Positions 1-9,956 of a DNA stretch of 64,000 nt are shown here, piece after piece (the first letter of the stretch is position 1; each line of letters begins with the position of its first letter). The translations under genes were made by a program, and so were the position numbers. The notes under the pieces were generated by a model. The model made no database searches and was not told the DNA's origin. It was given only the letters and a program-made list of their open reading frames with translations. The stretch comes from Paenibacillus sp. 37 (GTDB lineage Bacteria > Bacillota > Bacilli > Paenibacillales > Paenibacillaceae), in contig NZ_CP043761.1 in NCBI RefSeq assembly GCF_008386395.1, positions 4,278,001-4,342,000 on the forward strand, written 5' to 3'.

Positions 1-844
1 GTACCGGTTGGCTCAAGTCCGTATTTTGCATTAAAGTAGCCACTTCTGCACGATCCTTCTCTGTCCGGTCTTTCCGTCCAATGAGAGTGATCTTGTCATC
101 CAGGACAATCTTGTCATCGTACAGAACTTGCATGTTGCTCTTCTCCAGCGCAGCGATCAGATCTTCAATCGGACCATCAAACTTGTCGTGATTCCCGAGA
201 GAAGCATAAACACCGTATGGGGCCTGAATTTCACTGATAATGTCGGCAATTCCGCTATTAAGGTACATATCCAGATTGTCATCAATAATATCTCCAGGAT
301 ACAGTACCAGATCCGGCTTCAAAGCATTAATCTCCTCCACCATGCGTTTGGCATGTGCGGGACCAGATAGAAGTCCAAAGTGCATATCGGCAGCCATAAC
401 AATGTTGAGCTTGTCCACACCTTCTACTTTTTTATCAATCTGGATATTATATGTTCTCACTACCGGGCTGTAAGCATTGAAAATCCCATAACCCATTGTG
501 GACACTAACAGCACCAGCGTAACGACACCCGCCCATTTCTGTGTGTGATGTCTAGGAATACGGGTTAACTTTAACAACCACATCGTCAGGTGGACGACGG
601 GCAGGATCAACAATAACAACGAGAAAATCGCCAGCCAGTAAGAACCGATGATTCCGAGGAACGAAATGCTTCCAAATACCCGTGCCAAAATGAAGGAAAC
701 GGCAAGGAATACAAGCGCTATAATATAAAACCATCGAAATCTGGCGGACACGATAGGCTTCATCCAACTCCAACCGCTCCAGCCTATGTAGAACACTAAT
801 AAACCGTATATCACTAAAAACAATATACCCACTAATACAAACAT
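1..844 (-). CDS. Membrane-anchored metallophosphoesterase, 3' end cut by window edge
   Basis: Reading from an ATG at 844 (ribosome site GGAGG just upstream), the frame stays open to base 1, so about 281 residues are visible and the C-terminus lies outside. The first ~120 residues hold several hydrophobic segments typical of integral membrane helices. Then come the calcineurin-like metal-binding motifs in order: AADMHFG (D-x-H), PGDIIDD (GD-xx-D) and LGNHD (GNHD). This matches the YkuE/YaeI-type metallophosphoesterases, which hydrolyse phosphoesters with a two-metal centre; the substrate cannot be told from sequence. The final H-bearing motifs should lie beyond the window. It is transcribed in the same direction as gnd, from which it is separated by a terminator-like hairpin. 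Confidence 0.85.
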   Translation of the reverse strand, partial: MFVLVGILFLVIYGLLVFYIGWSGWSWMKPIVSARFRWFYIIALVFLAVSFILARVFGSISFLGIIGSYWLAIFSLLLLILPVVHLTMWLLKLTRIPRHHTQKWAGVVTLVLLVSTMGYGIFNAYSPVVRTYNIQIDKKVEGVDKLNIVMAADMHFGLLSGPAHAKRMVEEINALKPDLVLYPGDIIDDNLDMYLNSGIADIISEIQAPYGVYASLGNHDKFDGPIEDLIAALEKSNMQVLYDDKIVLDDKITLIGRKDRTEKDRAEVATLMQNTDLSQPV

Positions 845-1016
845 GCCCGGTCTAACCTCCACGTCAATAAGTTGTATGCTTAATTTTTATCACGGATGTA
901 ATTCCGTCTGAACAAGTATAACGTAGTTGAAGGGTCAGATCATCTGTTTGCCAAACCCAGATTCGTACATTTTATTACAATTTGATGATATTCAAATTCA
1001 ACCCATTAACGAGAAA

Positions 1017-1071
1017 AGCATCCCTGCCGCTGCCCTGAATAGCTAAATTCAAGGACAACTGCAGGAATGCT
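1017..1071 (-). terminator. Rho-independent terminator of the zwf-tal-gnd operon
   Basis: An 11-bp stem (1017-1027 with 1061-1071, one mismatch) encloses a second short stem (1033-1040 with 1047-1054). On the minus strand it is followed by CTTTTCTC. It lies 18 bp beyond the gnd stop codon. Confidence 0.6.
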
Positions 1072-1089
1072 ATATTTTCGGAATTAAAA

Positions 1090-2508
1090 TTACTCGTTTG
1101 TGTCCATCCACTGGAAGTGGAATGAACCTTCTTTGTCCACACGTTTGAATGTGTGAGCACCGAAGTAGTCACGTTGAGCTTGCAGCAAGTTTGCTGGCAA
1201 ACGCTCTGTACGGTAGCTGTCGTAGTAAGAAAGAGCGCTGGAGAAGCCAGGTACCGGAATCCCTTGTTTTACAGCAGCCGCTATAACTTCACGCCATGCA
1301 CCTTGATAAGATTCAACGATGTTTTGGAAGTAAGGATCCAAGAGCAGGTTTTTGAGTTCTGCATCTTTGTCATATGCTTCTTTAATGTTTTGCAAGAATT
1401 GCGAACGGATGATGCAACCGCCACGGAAGATCATGGCAATGTTGCCGTATTTCAGATCCCAGCCGTATTCATCGGAAGCTGCACGCATTTGTGCAAATCC
1501 TTGTGCATAGGATACGATTTTACTTGCAAACAATGCTTTACGCACGTTCTCAATGAACGCTTTTTTGTCGCCAGAGAATGCTTCAGTTGCTGGTCCACTC
1601 AGGATTTTGCTAGCTGCTACACGCTCGTCCTTCATGGCAGACAGGAAACGGGAGAATACAGATTCCGTAATCATGGACAATGGAACGCCGAGATCCAGCG
1701 CACTTTGGCTTGTCCATTTACCTGTTCCTTTTTGTCCAGCCGCATCCAGAATAACGTCAACCATTGGTTTTCCTGTTTCTGGATCGTATTTGGAGAAGAT
1801 ATCTGCCGTGATTTCGATCAGGTAGCTGTCCAACTCCCCTTGATTCCACTCGGTGAAGATCTCATGCAACTCTTCAACGGAAACGTTCAATACGGATTTG
1901 AGCAAGTGATAAGCTTCACCAATCAACTGCATATCTCCGTACTCGATACCGTTATGCACCATTTTCACATAGTGTCCGGCACCGTCTGGTCCGATATATG
2001 TGCTGCAAGCGTCATCGCCGACTTTAGCGGAGATCGCTGTCAGGATCGGTTCTACCAACTGATAAGCACTTTCCTGTCCACCCGGCATGATTGCAGGGCC
2101 TTTCAGTGCGCCTTCTTCACCACCGGATACACCTGCTCCGATGAAGCGGAACCCTTTTTCTTCCAGTTCTTTACTGCGACGTTGTGTGTCAGGGAAGTAA
2201 GCATTACCTCCGTCGATAATAATGTCGCCTTGATCCAGATGAGGAAGCAGTTGTTCGATCGTTGCATCTGTTGCTTTACCTGCTTGTACCATGATCAGAA
2301 TTTTGCGCGGAGATTCCAGGGATTCCACGAATTCTTCAATGGTGAACGCACCTGTCAGGTTTTTACCTTCTGCTTCTTTCAGAAGATCGTTCGTTTTCTC
2401 CGGGGAGCGGTTAAATACCGCTACCGAGAAACCTTTGCTTTCAATATTCAAAGCCAGGTTTTTACCCATTACTGCCAATCCAATAACACCAATCTGTTGT
2501 TTACTCAT
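1090..2508 (-). CDS. gnd: 6-phosphogluconate dehydrogenase, decarboxylating
   Basis: Oxidative decarboxylation of 6-phosphogluconate to ribulose 5-phosphate in the cytosolic pentose phosphate pathway. The N-terminus has the Rossmann motif [13 protein letters not shown]. It is followed by the family signature around [13 protein letters not shown] with the substrate-binding serine and glycines, and the catalytic-lysine region [14 protein letters not shown]. The 472-residue length is normal. I chose the ATG at 2508 (MSKQQIG) because GGGAGG sits 7 bases before it; the frame runs open seven codons further up, but those codons contain the ribosome site. It is the third gene after zwf and tal, 60 bp downstream of tal, so the operon supplies both oxidative-branch dehydrogenases plus transaldolase. 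Confidence 0.97.
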   Translation of the reverse strand: MSKQQIGVIGLAVMGKNLALNIESKGFSVAVFNRSPEKTNDLLKEAEGKNLTGAFTIEEFVESLESPRKILIMVQAGKATDATIEQLLPHLDQGDIIIDGGNAYFPDTQRRSKELEEKGFRFIGAGVSGGEEGALKGPAIMPGGQESAYQLVEPILTAISAKVGDDACSTYIGPDGAGHYVKMVHNGIEYGDMQLIGEAYHLLKSVLNVSVEELHEIFTEWNQGELDSYLIEITADIFSKYDPETGKPMVDVILDAAGQKGTGKWTSQSALDLGVPLSMITESVFSRFLSAMKDERVAASKILSGPATEAFSGDKKAFIENVRKALFASKIVSYAQGFAQMRAASDEYGWDLKYGNIAMIFRGGCIIRSQFLQNIKEAYDKDAELKNLLLDPYFQNIVESYQGAWREVIAAAVKQGIPVPGFSSALSYYDSYRTERLPANLLQAQRDYFGAHTFKRVDKEGSFHFQWMDTNE

Positions 2509-2568
2509 TATGTCCTCCCAATACTCCATTATTTATATAGTAAGTTGAAACGAATGAATGGTTATAGA

Positions 2569-3234
2569 TTATTGTACTGTTTTTTTCCAGTCCGCTGCAA
2601 ATTTGTCCATACCTTGATCTGTCAGCGGGTGTTTGGAGATCTGTTCAATAACGGAGAATGGAACAGTAGCAATATGTGCTCCAGCCATCGCTACACGTGT
2701 AACGTGATCCGGATGTCTTACGGAAGCCGCAATAATCTGTGCATCCAGGTTATGTGTACGGAACAATTCAGCAATTTTGGTAACCAATTGTACGCCATCC
2801 TCAGAGATATCATCAAGACGTCCCAGGAATGGAGATACATATGTCGCACCAGCACGAGCAGCCAGAAGCGCCTGGTTCACAGTGAAGATCAACGTTACGT
2901 TGGTTTTCACACCTTTTTTGGTCAAGTAACGGCAAGCTTCAAGTCCTGCAAGTGTCATTGGCAATTTGATCGTAATGTTTTTGTCGCTGTTGTTAATTTT
3001 GATCAATTCGTTCGCTTGTGCAATCATATCTTCAGCAGTAAGGGCATCTGGTGTCACTTCCGCAGAAACGGACTCCACTTCAGGTACCAAACGCAAGATT
3101 TCTTCAATACGATCTTCGAATTTCACGCCTTCTTTGGCTACCAAAGATGGGTTTGTTGTTACACCAGACAATACACCGATTTTGTATGCTTTTTGAATAT
3201 CTTCCACGTTAGCTGTATCGATAAAAAATTTCAT
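2569..3234 (-). CDS. tal: Transaldolase (small, TalC/MipB-type)
   Basis: Transfers a dihydroxyacetone unit between sugar phosphates in the non-oxidative pentose phosphate branch. At 221 residues it belongs to the short transaldolase/fructose-6-phosphate-aldolase subfamily rather than the ~330-residue TalA/B type. It begins [13 protein letters not shown] and carries GVTTNPSL. The Schiff-base lysine lies in ITIKLPMT, and the C-terminal region contains [13 protein letters not shown]. The start is supported by GGAGG upstream of the ATG at 3234. It sits between zwf (35 bp upstream) and gnd (60 bp downstream). Whether it acts as transaldolase or F6P aldolase is not decided by sequence alone; the context favours transaldolase. 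Confidence 0.93.
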   Translation of the reverse strand: MKFFIDTANVEDIQKAYKIGVLSGVTTNPSLVAKEGVKFEDRIEEILRLVPEVESVSAEVTPDALTAEDMIAQANELIKINNSDKNITIKLPMTLAGLEACRYLTKKGVKTNVTLIFTVNQALLAARAGATYVSPFLGRLDDISEDGVQLVTKIAELFRTHNLDAQIIAASVRHPDHVTRVAMAGAHIATVPFSVIEQISKHPLTDQGMDKFAADWKKTVQ

Positions 3235-3269
3235 GATTTAATTACCTCCAGATATAATTTTTTTATGGT

Positions 3270-4793
3270 TTAGAGATTCGCATTAACCGCCAAGGGTATG
3301 CTATTTGTAACTAAAGACTCCTGATCCGCTGGCTCATCAAACCACCAGTGGTGACCATCTTCTTCAAGCATAACATCTGATTCAGCCGGACCATAGCTAC
3401 CTGCAGGATACAGGTGAAGTGGCAACAGATTTTCCTGGAATGCATCCAGAATGGGTTGCACCCACGCCCATGACAATTCTACTTCATCCCAATGGGCAAA
3501 GAATGTTGGATCACCCAGCAAAGCATCACGAATCAGATTCTCGTAAGCTTCCGCAAGGTCACCTTTATCCGGAGAAAGATCGATATGAACCGGTTTGAAT
3601 TCACCTTTATTCTCAGGATCACTTGCATTCAGTTGCAATGTCATGCTCTGATCCGGACTCATCTCAATGACGAGCAGGTTTGGCTTGGAACCCTTGTTTT
3701 TCAGCACATTTGTCTGTCCTGAAGGTTCTTTGAATTCAATCACGATACGTGTTGATTTCTCCTTCATTCTTTTACCCGTGCGAATGTAAAACGGAACACC
3801 ACGCCAGAAGAAATCATCAATTTGCAATTTGGCAGCAATGAATGTGTCATTCATCGTATTCTCGGCTACACCCGGTTCAGCAGCATAAGCATTGACCGGT
3901 TTACCTTGAATGCTGCCTTCTGCATACTGTCCACGGATGATGTTTGCGCCCACAGTTTGTTTTTGTAACGGCTGGATCGATTCCATAATGTGTTTTTTCT
4001 TCAATCCAACCTTTTCGGAAGTACTGTTGTATGGAAGCTGAATCGCCATCATCATGAGCAATTGCAACATATGATTCTGGAACATGTCTCGCACTGCACC
4101 AACATGATCATAATAGGATGCACGTTCTTCGACACCTACAGTCTCATTCGCCGTAATTTGCACATTGGAGATGTAACGGTTATTCCATAACGCCTTCATG
4201 ATTGGGTTACTCTGGTGCAACGTCTCCAGACGCTGTACCATCGGTTTGCCCAAATAATGGTCAATCCGATAAATCTCTTCCTCCGTGAATGATTCGCTTA
4301 ATTTGCGATTAAGGTCTCTGGCGGACTGCAGATCGTGACCAAATGGCTTCTCGATGACGAGGCGTTTCCAGCCCTCTGTGGAACCCAGCCCACTTTCTTG
4401 AATATTCTCGGCAATCGGTTCGAAAAATTCCGGACCAACCGAGAGATAAAACAAGCGATTGGACGGAATGCCAAGCTCAGCTTCTCTTTGTTCAACTAAT
4501 CCCAACAACTTTATATAATCTTCCTTATGGCTTATATTCAATACACTGTAGCGGAAAGCTTTCACAAATGACTTCACAACTTCAGGATCCGCTTGGCGTC
4601 TGGAAAATTCATTTAATGATTTTTCCACTTGTGCCTGAAAGAATTCATCAGACCACTCTCTACGCCCCAGACCAATCAATGAGAAGGTTTCAGGAAGCTT
4701 CTGCTCAAGATATAAGTTATATAAGGCAGGATATATTTTTCTTTTGGCTAAATCGCCAGTAGCACCAAATAAAACAATGGTAGTTGGTTCCAT
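3270..4793 (-). CDS. zwf: Glucose-6-phosphate 1-dehydrogenase
   Basis: First step of the oxidative pentose phosphate pathway: glucose 6-phosphate plus NADP+ to 6-phosphogluconolactone. The nucleotide-binding motif FGATGDLAKRK is at the N-terminus. The active-site signature RIDHYLGKPMVQ with the catalytic histidine lies near residue 180, and RTGKRMKEK further down. The 507-residue length is standard. The ATG at 4793 follows a good ribosome site (GGAAGGAG). It is the first gene of the zwf-tal-gnd operon, and the divergent LysR gene begins 112 bp away. No 6-phosphogluconolactonase gene is present in the operon. Confidence 0.97.
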   Translation of the reverse strand: MEPTTIVLFGATGDLAKRKIYPALYNLYLEQKLPETFSLIGLGRREWSDEFFQAQVEKSLNEFSRRQADPEVVKSFVKAFRYSVLNISHKEDYIKLLGLVEQREAELGIPSNRLFYLSVGPEFFEPIAENIQESGLGSTEGWKRLVIEKPFGHDLQSARDLNRKLSESFTEEEIYRIDHYLGKPMVQRLETLHQSNPIMKALWNNRYISNVQITANETVGVEERASYYDHVGAVRDMFQNHMLQLLMMMAIQLPYNSTSEKVGLKKKHIMESIQPLQKQTVGANIIRGQYAEGSIQGKPVNAYAAEPGVAENTMNDTFIAAKLQIDDFFWRGVPFYIRTGKRMKEKSTRIVIEFKEPSGQTNVLKNKGSKPNLLVIEMSPDQSMTLQLNASDPENKGEFKPVHIDLSPDKGDLAEAYENLIRDALLGDPTFFAHWDEVELSWAWVQPILDAFQENLLPLHLYPAGSYGPAESDVMLEEDGHHWWFDEPADQESLVTNSIPLAVNANL

Positions 4794-4841
4794 CTCACCG
4801 TTCTCCTTCCAAGTAACTCTGGTTTCTTTGTTGTAGTTACA

Positions 4842-4859
4842 CTATAATACGTTTTATAG
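4842..4859. promoter_or_regulatory. Palindrome in the zwf/LysR divergent promoter region
   Basis: CTATAA-N6-TTATAG is a perfect 6-bp-arm palindrome between the two divergent genes. It contains a TATAAT-like -10 on the plus strand and fits the T-N11-A style of LysR-type binding sites. Being AT-only it could arise by chance, so binding is an inference. Confidence 0.35.
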
Positions 4860-4905
4860 CTATACAAGTAATTAATATATTTCACAGGAGCTATAGACCA
4901 CATCT

Positions 4906-5790
4906 ATGACTACAAATTACGAACTATATAAAGTCTTTTATTGGGCCGCCAAAACGGGAAGTTTGACACAGGCTGCGAAAGCACTGTATATCACTCAACC
5001 CAGCGTCAGTCATGCCATTAAGCAATTGGAAGAGAGCTTTGGTCTCACCTTGTTTTATCGAAATTCCAAGGGTGTAGCGTTGACACAGGAAGGTGCCAGT
5101 CTGTACTCCTATATTGAACAATCCCAGATTCTGATCTCACTTGCGGAAGAAAAAATGGCCGCACTGAAGAATCTCGACAATGGTGAATTGAGAATTGGTG
5201 GCAGTGACTCCCTGTTCAAGCATTACATGCTGGCGTATCTGGAGGAATTCCACACCTTGTACCCTAATATCAAGCTACATCTGAGTCATGGAACCACGCC
5301 GGAAGTCATTACCTTTCTGAAAGAAGGCAAGATCGATCTTGGTGTTGTTCGGATGCCCATTGTTGATCCACAGCTCGAAGTCAGGGAAAGCATTCAGTTG
5401 AAAGACTGTTTTGTAGCCGGGGAACGTTATGCTCAGTTGAAGGGTAAAGTCATGACACTTGAGATGCTTCTGGAGCATCAACTGATTCTCTTCTCCCGGA
5501 ACAGCCGGGTTCGGATGGCTATAACTGAGTTGTTTAACAGCTATAATTACACGTTGAAACCTGAGATTGAGGTTGGTAGCGTTGATCTGTTGATTGAGTT
5601 TGCGCGTCGAGGACTGGGTATTTCCTATGTCACACGTGAGTTTATCTCCAAGGAGCTGGAGGAAGGTTCTCTCTTCGAAATTCAACTTGATGTCCCGCTG
5701 CCCCCTTCCCATGTGGGGATTATGACCAAACGCAATATGCCGATCTCTCTGGCTGCCAACAGGTTTATGGATCTCATTTTCAAATCCTGA
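4906..5790 (+). CDS. LysR-family transcriptional regulator
   Basis: A 294-residue LysR-type regulator. The N-terminal winged helix covers roughly residues 1-60, with TGSLTQAAKALYITQPSVSH as the recognition region. The rest is the two-lobed effector domain (LRIGGSDSLFKHYML onward, GLGISYVTREF near the C-terminus). It is divergent from zwf-tal-gnd across a 112-bp gap, the usual arrangement for a LysR regulator and its target, so control of the pentose phosphate operon is a reasonable inference. The effector is unknown. The ribosome site (AGGAG at 4886-4890) is about 15 bases from the ATG, longer than usual. A strong bidirectional hairpin follows. Confidence 0.93.
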   Translation: MTTNYELYKVFYWAAKTGSLTQAAKALYITQPSVSHAIKQLEESFGLTLFYRNSKGVALTQEGASLYSYIEQSQILISLAEEKMAALKNLDNGELRIGGSDSLFKHYMLAYLEEFHTLYPNIKLHLSHGTTPEVITFLKEGKIDLGVVRMPIVDPQLEVRESIQLKDCFVAGERYAQLKGKVMTLEMLLEHQLILFSRNSRVRMAITELFNSYNYTLKPEIEVGSVDLLIEFARRGLGISYVTREFISKELEEGSLFEIQLDVPLPPSHVGIMTKRNMPISLAANRFMDLIFKS

Positions 5791-5816
5791 GTGGTCACCA
5801 TGTCAAAAGGTACAAC

Positions 5817-5855
5817 AAAGAGCCCCACCATCCAGTATGGATGATGAGGCTCTTT
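5817..5855. terminator. Bidirectional terminator between lysR and cheA
   Basis: Stem AAAGAGCC / GGCTCTTT with a second inner stem CCATCC / GGATG. It lies between two convergent genes and can serve both. Confidence 0.7.
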
Positions 5856-5886
5856 GGCTTGCATAATGTATGTGTTTATCTAACGA

Positions 5887-7902
5887 TTAAAGACTCACCA
5901 GATAGGACGCGTCCAATATAAGGGCAACCTTACCATTACCGAGGATTGTTGCTCCAGATAGATGGCTCATCGCTCCCAGATAAGTACCAAGCGTCTTAAT
6001 AACGACTTCCTGATTGCCTATAATCTCATCTACAGCGTATGCTGCAATTTTGTCAACGGAACGCACGATCACCAGTGGAATGGTCTTAGATTTGCGGTCC
6101 GTTCGTGAATAGTTAAGCCTGTCGCACAGTCGGTGAAAAGGTACTATGCGTCCATGATTCAGGATCGCTTGTTGCCCCTGAATCATCTGAATATCTTCAG
6201 GTGAAATTCGAACAATCTCAGCAACATTATACATCGGCAAAATCAGCACACGACCCGATACTTTGACTAACAGACCTTTAATAATCGCCAAAGTGAGCGG
6301 TAAACGAATCGTAAACGTGGTACCAACACCCACCTCCGTATCAATATCAATGATACCGCTAAGCCGCCCGATCTGGCTGCGCACAATGTCCATTCCAACA
6401 CCGCGACCTGATACTTCACTTACAGAAGAAGCTGTGGAGAAGCCGGGCTCAAATATGAGATGTACAGCCTCCTGTGTTGATAGACGTGCAGCCTGTTCCT
6501 CACTAATGATGCCTTTGCCCAAGGCGGAAGCCTTGATCTTCTCCCCATCGATACCTTTGCCATCATCCGAATACCGAATAACGACATGATTCTCTTCATG
6601 GAACGAAGTTAAGGTAATACGTCCCTTGGACGGCTTGCCTAACTCTCCACGAACCACTGCGCTTTCAATGCCATGATCAGCACTGTTGCGGATGAGATGA
6701 ATTAGCGGGTCACTCAATTCTTCAATAATCATCCGGTCAAGTTCAGTCTCTCCACCTTGAATAACCAGTTCCAGATCTTTACCAAGCTTCTGCGCTAGGT
6801 CACGAACCAATCTCGGGAAGCGACTGAATAATTGATCAATAGGTAACATCCGTGTCTTCATTACACCTTCTTGCAGTTCCTTGATAACCCTGCCCATATG
6901 ATCAGATACTCCACCAATACTCTGGATGAGTGAGGAAGACTCCTTACGCGCGCCCGATCCACTCAGATCTGCTAGGGATGTCTGATCAATTAACAGTTCA
7001 CCGACCAAATTCATCAAATGGTCCAGACGTTCAACACTCACACGAACTGTAGGTTGAGCAGCTTTCACTTTCTCATCTGGCCCAGTTGTATTCAAGGCAG
7101 GCAAGCGCTGTTTCGTTTGCTCTGTTTCTGAGATTAATTCAAGTGGTGCAGAACCGGCTGCAACCTCATTGGATTCCAGCAGATATGGATCAATCTCCAG
7201 CATATGAATATCCGAGTCTGAAGACAGCTCTGCCTTAAGCTGCTGGGGATCCTTCGACGTTGCTACGATGATTATGAACTGACCATAATGATCATCTTCA
7301 TTCTGCGCGCCCGGTTGACTCTCCATGAGCGATGTAGCGACAACCGTACCACAGATGTCCTCAATACGTTGGCGCAGAATATGATATCTGGCCGCTTTCA
7401 TCATGCACTTCTGCTCCAGCACGATATGAATGGACAATAACTGCTTACCTGACACTATAGCCACCTGTGCCACAATCGATTCTGCTGATTGCAATTGAGG
7501 TACTTTAAGTTGCCCGACTACTGCCTGGGTCTGAATTAAATCCTTTATTTCTCGTACTACTGCTCGAAAATCTCCATAGGCTTCCCCACGTATGTACTGA
7601 TCACGAAGTACCTTCATGGCGTCCAAAGAGCGAAACAATGTATCAATTAGCTCCGAAGTCATCTCCGGTTTTTTCTCCCGGACCCATTCAAGAGCATACT
7701 CCACTTCATGCGTGAGATCGCTTAATTCTCGGAAATCCATTGTGGATGCCGATCCCTTGATGGTATGAGCTGCCCGAAAAAGCGTCTGAACCAGTTCAAC
7801 AGAAGGCGAGAGCTCCAATGCCAGTAAAGACTGATCCATACGTTCCAGTTGATCATTCAGTTCTTCGATAAAGATGTCACGGTAGGCAGACAAATCCATC
7901 AT
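5887..7902 (-). CDS. cheA: Chemotaxis histidine kinase CheA
   Basis: Cytosolic kinase of the chemosensory array; it phosphorylates itself on the HPt domain and passes phosphate to response regulators. Domain order over 671 residues: HPt with the phospho-acceptor in FRAAHTIKGSAS (His46); a middle region that would hold P2; a dimerisation segment (~300-360); an ATPase domain with N box RNSADHGIE, G1 SDDGKGID and G2 GRGVGMDIV; and a CheW-like domain at the C-terminus. Start at one of two adjacent ATGs after GGGAGG. It is the last gene of mcp-cheW-cheA, 14 bp after cheW. No cheY, cheB, cheR, cheC or cheD gene lies nearby. Confidence 0.96.
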   Translation of the reverse strand: MMDLSAYRDIFIEELNDQLERMDQSLLALELSPSVELVQTLFRAAHTIKGSASTMDFRELSDLTHEVEYALEWVREKKPEMTSELIDTLFRSLDAMKVLRDQYIRGEAYGDFRAVVREIKDLIQTQAVVGQLKVPQLQSAESIVAQVAIVSGKQLLSIHIVLEQKCMMKAARYHILRQRIEDICGTVVATSLMESQPGAQNEDDHYGQFIIIVATSKDPQQLKAELSSDSDIHMLEIDPYLLESNEVAAGSAPLELISETEQTKQRLPALNTTGPDEKVKAAQPTVRVSVERLDHLMNLVGELLIDQTSLADLSGSGARKESSSLIQSIGGVSDHMGRVIKELQEGVMKTRMLPIDQLFSRFPRLVRDLAQKLGKDLELVIQGGETELDRMIIEELSDPLIHLIRNSADHGIESAVVRGELGKPSKGRITLTSFHEENHVVIRYSDDGKGIDGEKIKASALGKGIISEEQAARLSTQEAVHLIFEPGFSTASSVSEVSGRGVGMDIVRSQIGRLSGIIDIDTEVGVGTTFTIRLPLTLAIIKGLLVKVSGRVLILPMYNVAEIVRISPEDIQMIQGQQAILNHGRIVPFHRLCDRLNYSRTDRKSKTIPLVIVRSVDKIAAYAVDEIIGNQEVVIKTLGTYLGAMSHLSGATILGNGKVALILDASYLVSL

Positions 7903-7916
7903 TCGTATATACCTCC

Positions 7917-8342
7917 CTAACCGCCCAATATTTCGTCCAGTTTCAAAATGCCCACAAGCTTGTCTTCCTGTTGACCCACACCATGGAATAAACCTTCACG
8001 GTTACGACCATATCCGCCGGTTGGCGGATGTATTTCCGAATATGTGGTTACCTTGTTCACGCGATCCACGATCAAGCCAATATATTCATCCTGATACCGA
8101 ACTACGATAATTCGAGTTGCTCTGGTATCCGGTTCATCCGGTATACCCAGCAGGTTGCGCAGGCTCATCACACATACAACCTTGCCACGCAGATTAACTA
8201 CCCCTTTGATCTCTGGACGGCTGAATGGGATATCTGTAATGCTGAGCATTTTAATAATTTCGTGAATTTCTTCGATTCGAATGGCGCAAGTCTCTGCACC
8301 TACCGACAGCTCAATATATTGTTCCTTCTGAAGTGAAGACAT
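7917..8342 (-). CDS. cheW: Chemotaxis coupling protein CheW
   Basis: A 141-residue single CheW domain: YIELSVGAETCAI at the start, ITDIPFSRPEIKGVVNLRG in the core and GLIVDRVNKVT near residue 110. It bridges chemoreceptors and CheA. A GAGGGTG ribosome site precedes the ATG at 8342. It lies 24 bp after mcp and 14 bp before cheA, so the three are probably one transcript and act together. Confidence 0.95.
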   Translation of the reverse strand: MSSLQKEQYIELSVGAETCAIRIEEIHEIIKMLSITDIPFSRPEIKGVVNLRGKVVCVMSLRNLLGIPDEPDTRATRIIVVRYQDEYIGLIVDRVNKVTTYSEIHPPTGGYGRNREGLFHGVGQQEDKLVGILKLDEILGG

Positions 8343-8366
8343 CGATTCACCCTCAATTCAATTTTA

Positions 8367-9956
8367 TTAATTTGTTTTGAAGGCAGCTGCCGAATTCGCC
8401 AGTTCTTCCGCCAGATGTGCCAGAGACTGGCATGTTGCTGCCGTCTCTTCAGACGCTGCTGCGGATTCCTCACTGGAAGCCGAGATGGATTCAACAGAGC
8501 TCATCACCTCTGCGGCTTGGGCTGCTTCTTCTTCACATGCAGCAGCAATTTCGTTTACTTTCTGTGAAGAGTTATTGACCATATCAATAATCTGATCAAA
8601 CGCCTGTCCAGTCATGGAAGACTGCTCAACACTGGCTGCTACGGCTTGCACACTTTGTCTCGTATTTTCCTGCATCGCTTTGATGATGGCTGTAATTTCT
8701 TTGGTCGCCTCGCTGCTTCGTTCTGCAAGCTTCCGGACCTCATCTGCCACTACGGCAAATCCTCGCCCTTGTTCTCCCGCTCGTGCCGCTTCAATTGCTG
8801 CATTCAGCGCAAGCAGATTGGTCTGCTCAGCGATATCGTCAATCACCTCAATGATGTCACCGATTTTACGAGAATCATCTTCAAGTTTGGTCATTTTCGT
8901 ATTAACAGCTTGCATACCTTCCAATGAAGTCTGTACTACAAGTCCACCTTCACGTGCAGTCTTCACAGTGTCATTGGACAATTCAGCCGCTTCTTCGGCA
9001 CTTGCAGCGACGGAGTTAATGGCAAGTGAAAGCTCCTTGAACAATTCGGAGATGTTTCCTGCCTCGCTGGATTGGCTTGTGCTGGTACTTGCGATTTCCT
9101 GTGTACTGGCCGAGATCTGTTCCGAAGAAGCAGCAACACTTTGGGAGTTCATCACGATATTGTTGATTAACTCTTTCAGGTTGTCGACCATACGATTCAG
9201 TGCTACGGCCAGTTGACCCACTTCATCTTTGCTGGAGATGTCTGATTTGAGGGTAAGATTACCATTAGCCACTTCCGTTGCCAGACCCAACATGGACATG
9301 AGTGGTTTCGAAATCGAGCGAGAGATGATATATCCAATGAGGATACTAAAGAGTACAGATGCGACCACCATAACAATCGTTACCGCAAATGCTGTGTTGT
9401 AAGCTTCTTCAGACTTGATGTTAGCTTGTTCTGCGAGGGTTACATTGAGGTTCACCAGGTCTGCGAGTGTTTGTACCACCTCATCGCCAGGAGGTTTCAA
9501 TGTCGCTTTCAGAAAAGCGATAAAAGCGGCATCACCCTCTGATATCGCCATAGTCACGCCCTGATCATACAGTTTCATATAACTGTCGTACTGGGTATCT
9601 AATTTACGAAGCAGTTCCATTTCTTCCGGAGTAGTAGCAAGAGGACGGTACGTAGCAAGTCGCTCCTCCATGGATTGACGAATTGTAGCGATATTTTCAG
9701 TAATTCGGGTCTGTTCAGCTGCCACAGTTTCGTAGTTCAAATCACGCACGTTTACCCGCATCCTCTGATAATCAACCTGGGCCGAGGATAGTTCTCTGAC
9801 CGAAATCAAATTGTTGTTATACATCTCTTGCATTCGTTCATTCGTACTTCTCAATGTTACTACGGAGTAGACCCCAAGCGCCGCAAGGATTATCGACACA
9901 ATTAAAAATGCTGAGATAATCTTTGTTGCTGTTTTCAAGTTTCCAAACCACTTCAT
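8367..9956 (-). CDS. Methyl-accepting chemotaxis protein
   Basis: A 529-residue transmembrane chemoreceptor. TM1 spans about residues 13-33. An extracytoplasmic four-helix-bundle type sensor follows (roughly 35-185, no cache-like motif seen). TM2 is around 187-208, then a HAMP linker ([11 protein letters not shown]). The cytoplasmic signalling coiled coil carries the conserved hairpin tip [29 protein letters not shown] precedes the ATG at 9956. It heads the mcp-cheW-cheA cluster. The ligand cannot be read from the sequence. Confidence 0.94.
   Translation of the reverse strand: MKWFGNLKTATKIISAFLIVSIILAALGVYSVVTLRSTNERMQEMYNNNLISVRELSSAQVDYQRMRVNVRDLNYETVAAEQTRITENIATIRQSMEERLATYRPLATTPEEMELLRKLDTQYDSYMKLYDQGVTMAISEGDAAFIAFLKATLKPPGDEVVQTLADLVNLNVTLAEQANIKSEEAYNTAFAVTIVMVVASVLFSILIGYIISRSISKPLMSMLGLATEVANGNLTLKSDISSKDEVGQLAVALNRMVDNLKELINNIVMNSQSVAASSEQISASTQEIASTSTSQSSEAGNISELFKELSLAINSVAASAEEAAELSNDTVKTAREGGLVVQTSLEGMQAVNTKMTKLEDDSRKIGDIIEVIDDIAEQTNLLALNAAIEAARAGEQGRGFAVVADEVRKLAERSSEATKEITAIIKAMQENTRQSVQAVAASVEQSSMTGQAFDQIIDMVNNSSQKVNEIAAACEEEAAQAAEVMSSVESISASSEESAAASEETAATCQSLAHLAEELANSAAAFKTN

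Noticed and set aside
1153..3273. Long open frame on the plus strand (706 codons)
   Set aside because: It lies antisense to gnd and tal, whose proteins are unmistakable; the translated text is Cys/Phe-rich nonsense typical of a shadow frame.
8614..9216. 200-codon plus-strand frame opposite mcp
   Set aside because: Shadow of the Ala/Ser-rich receptor coding strand; no ribosome site and no motif.
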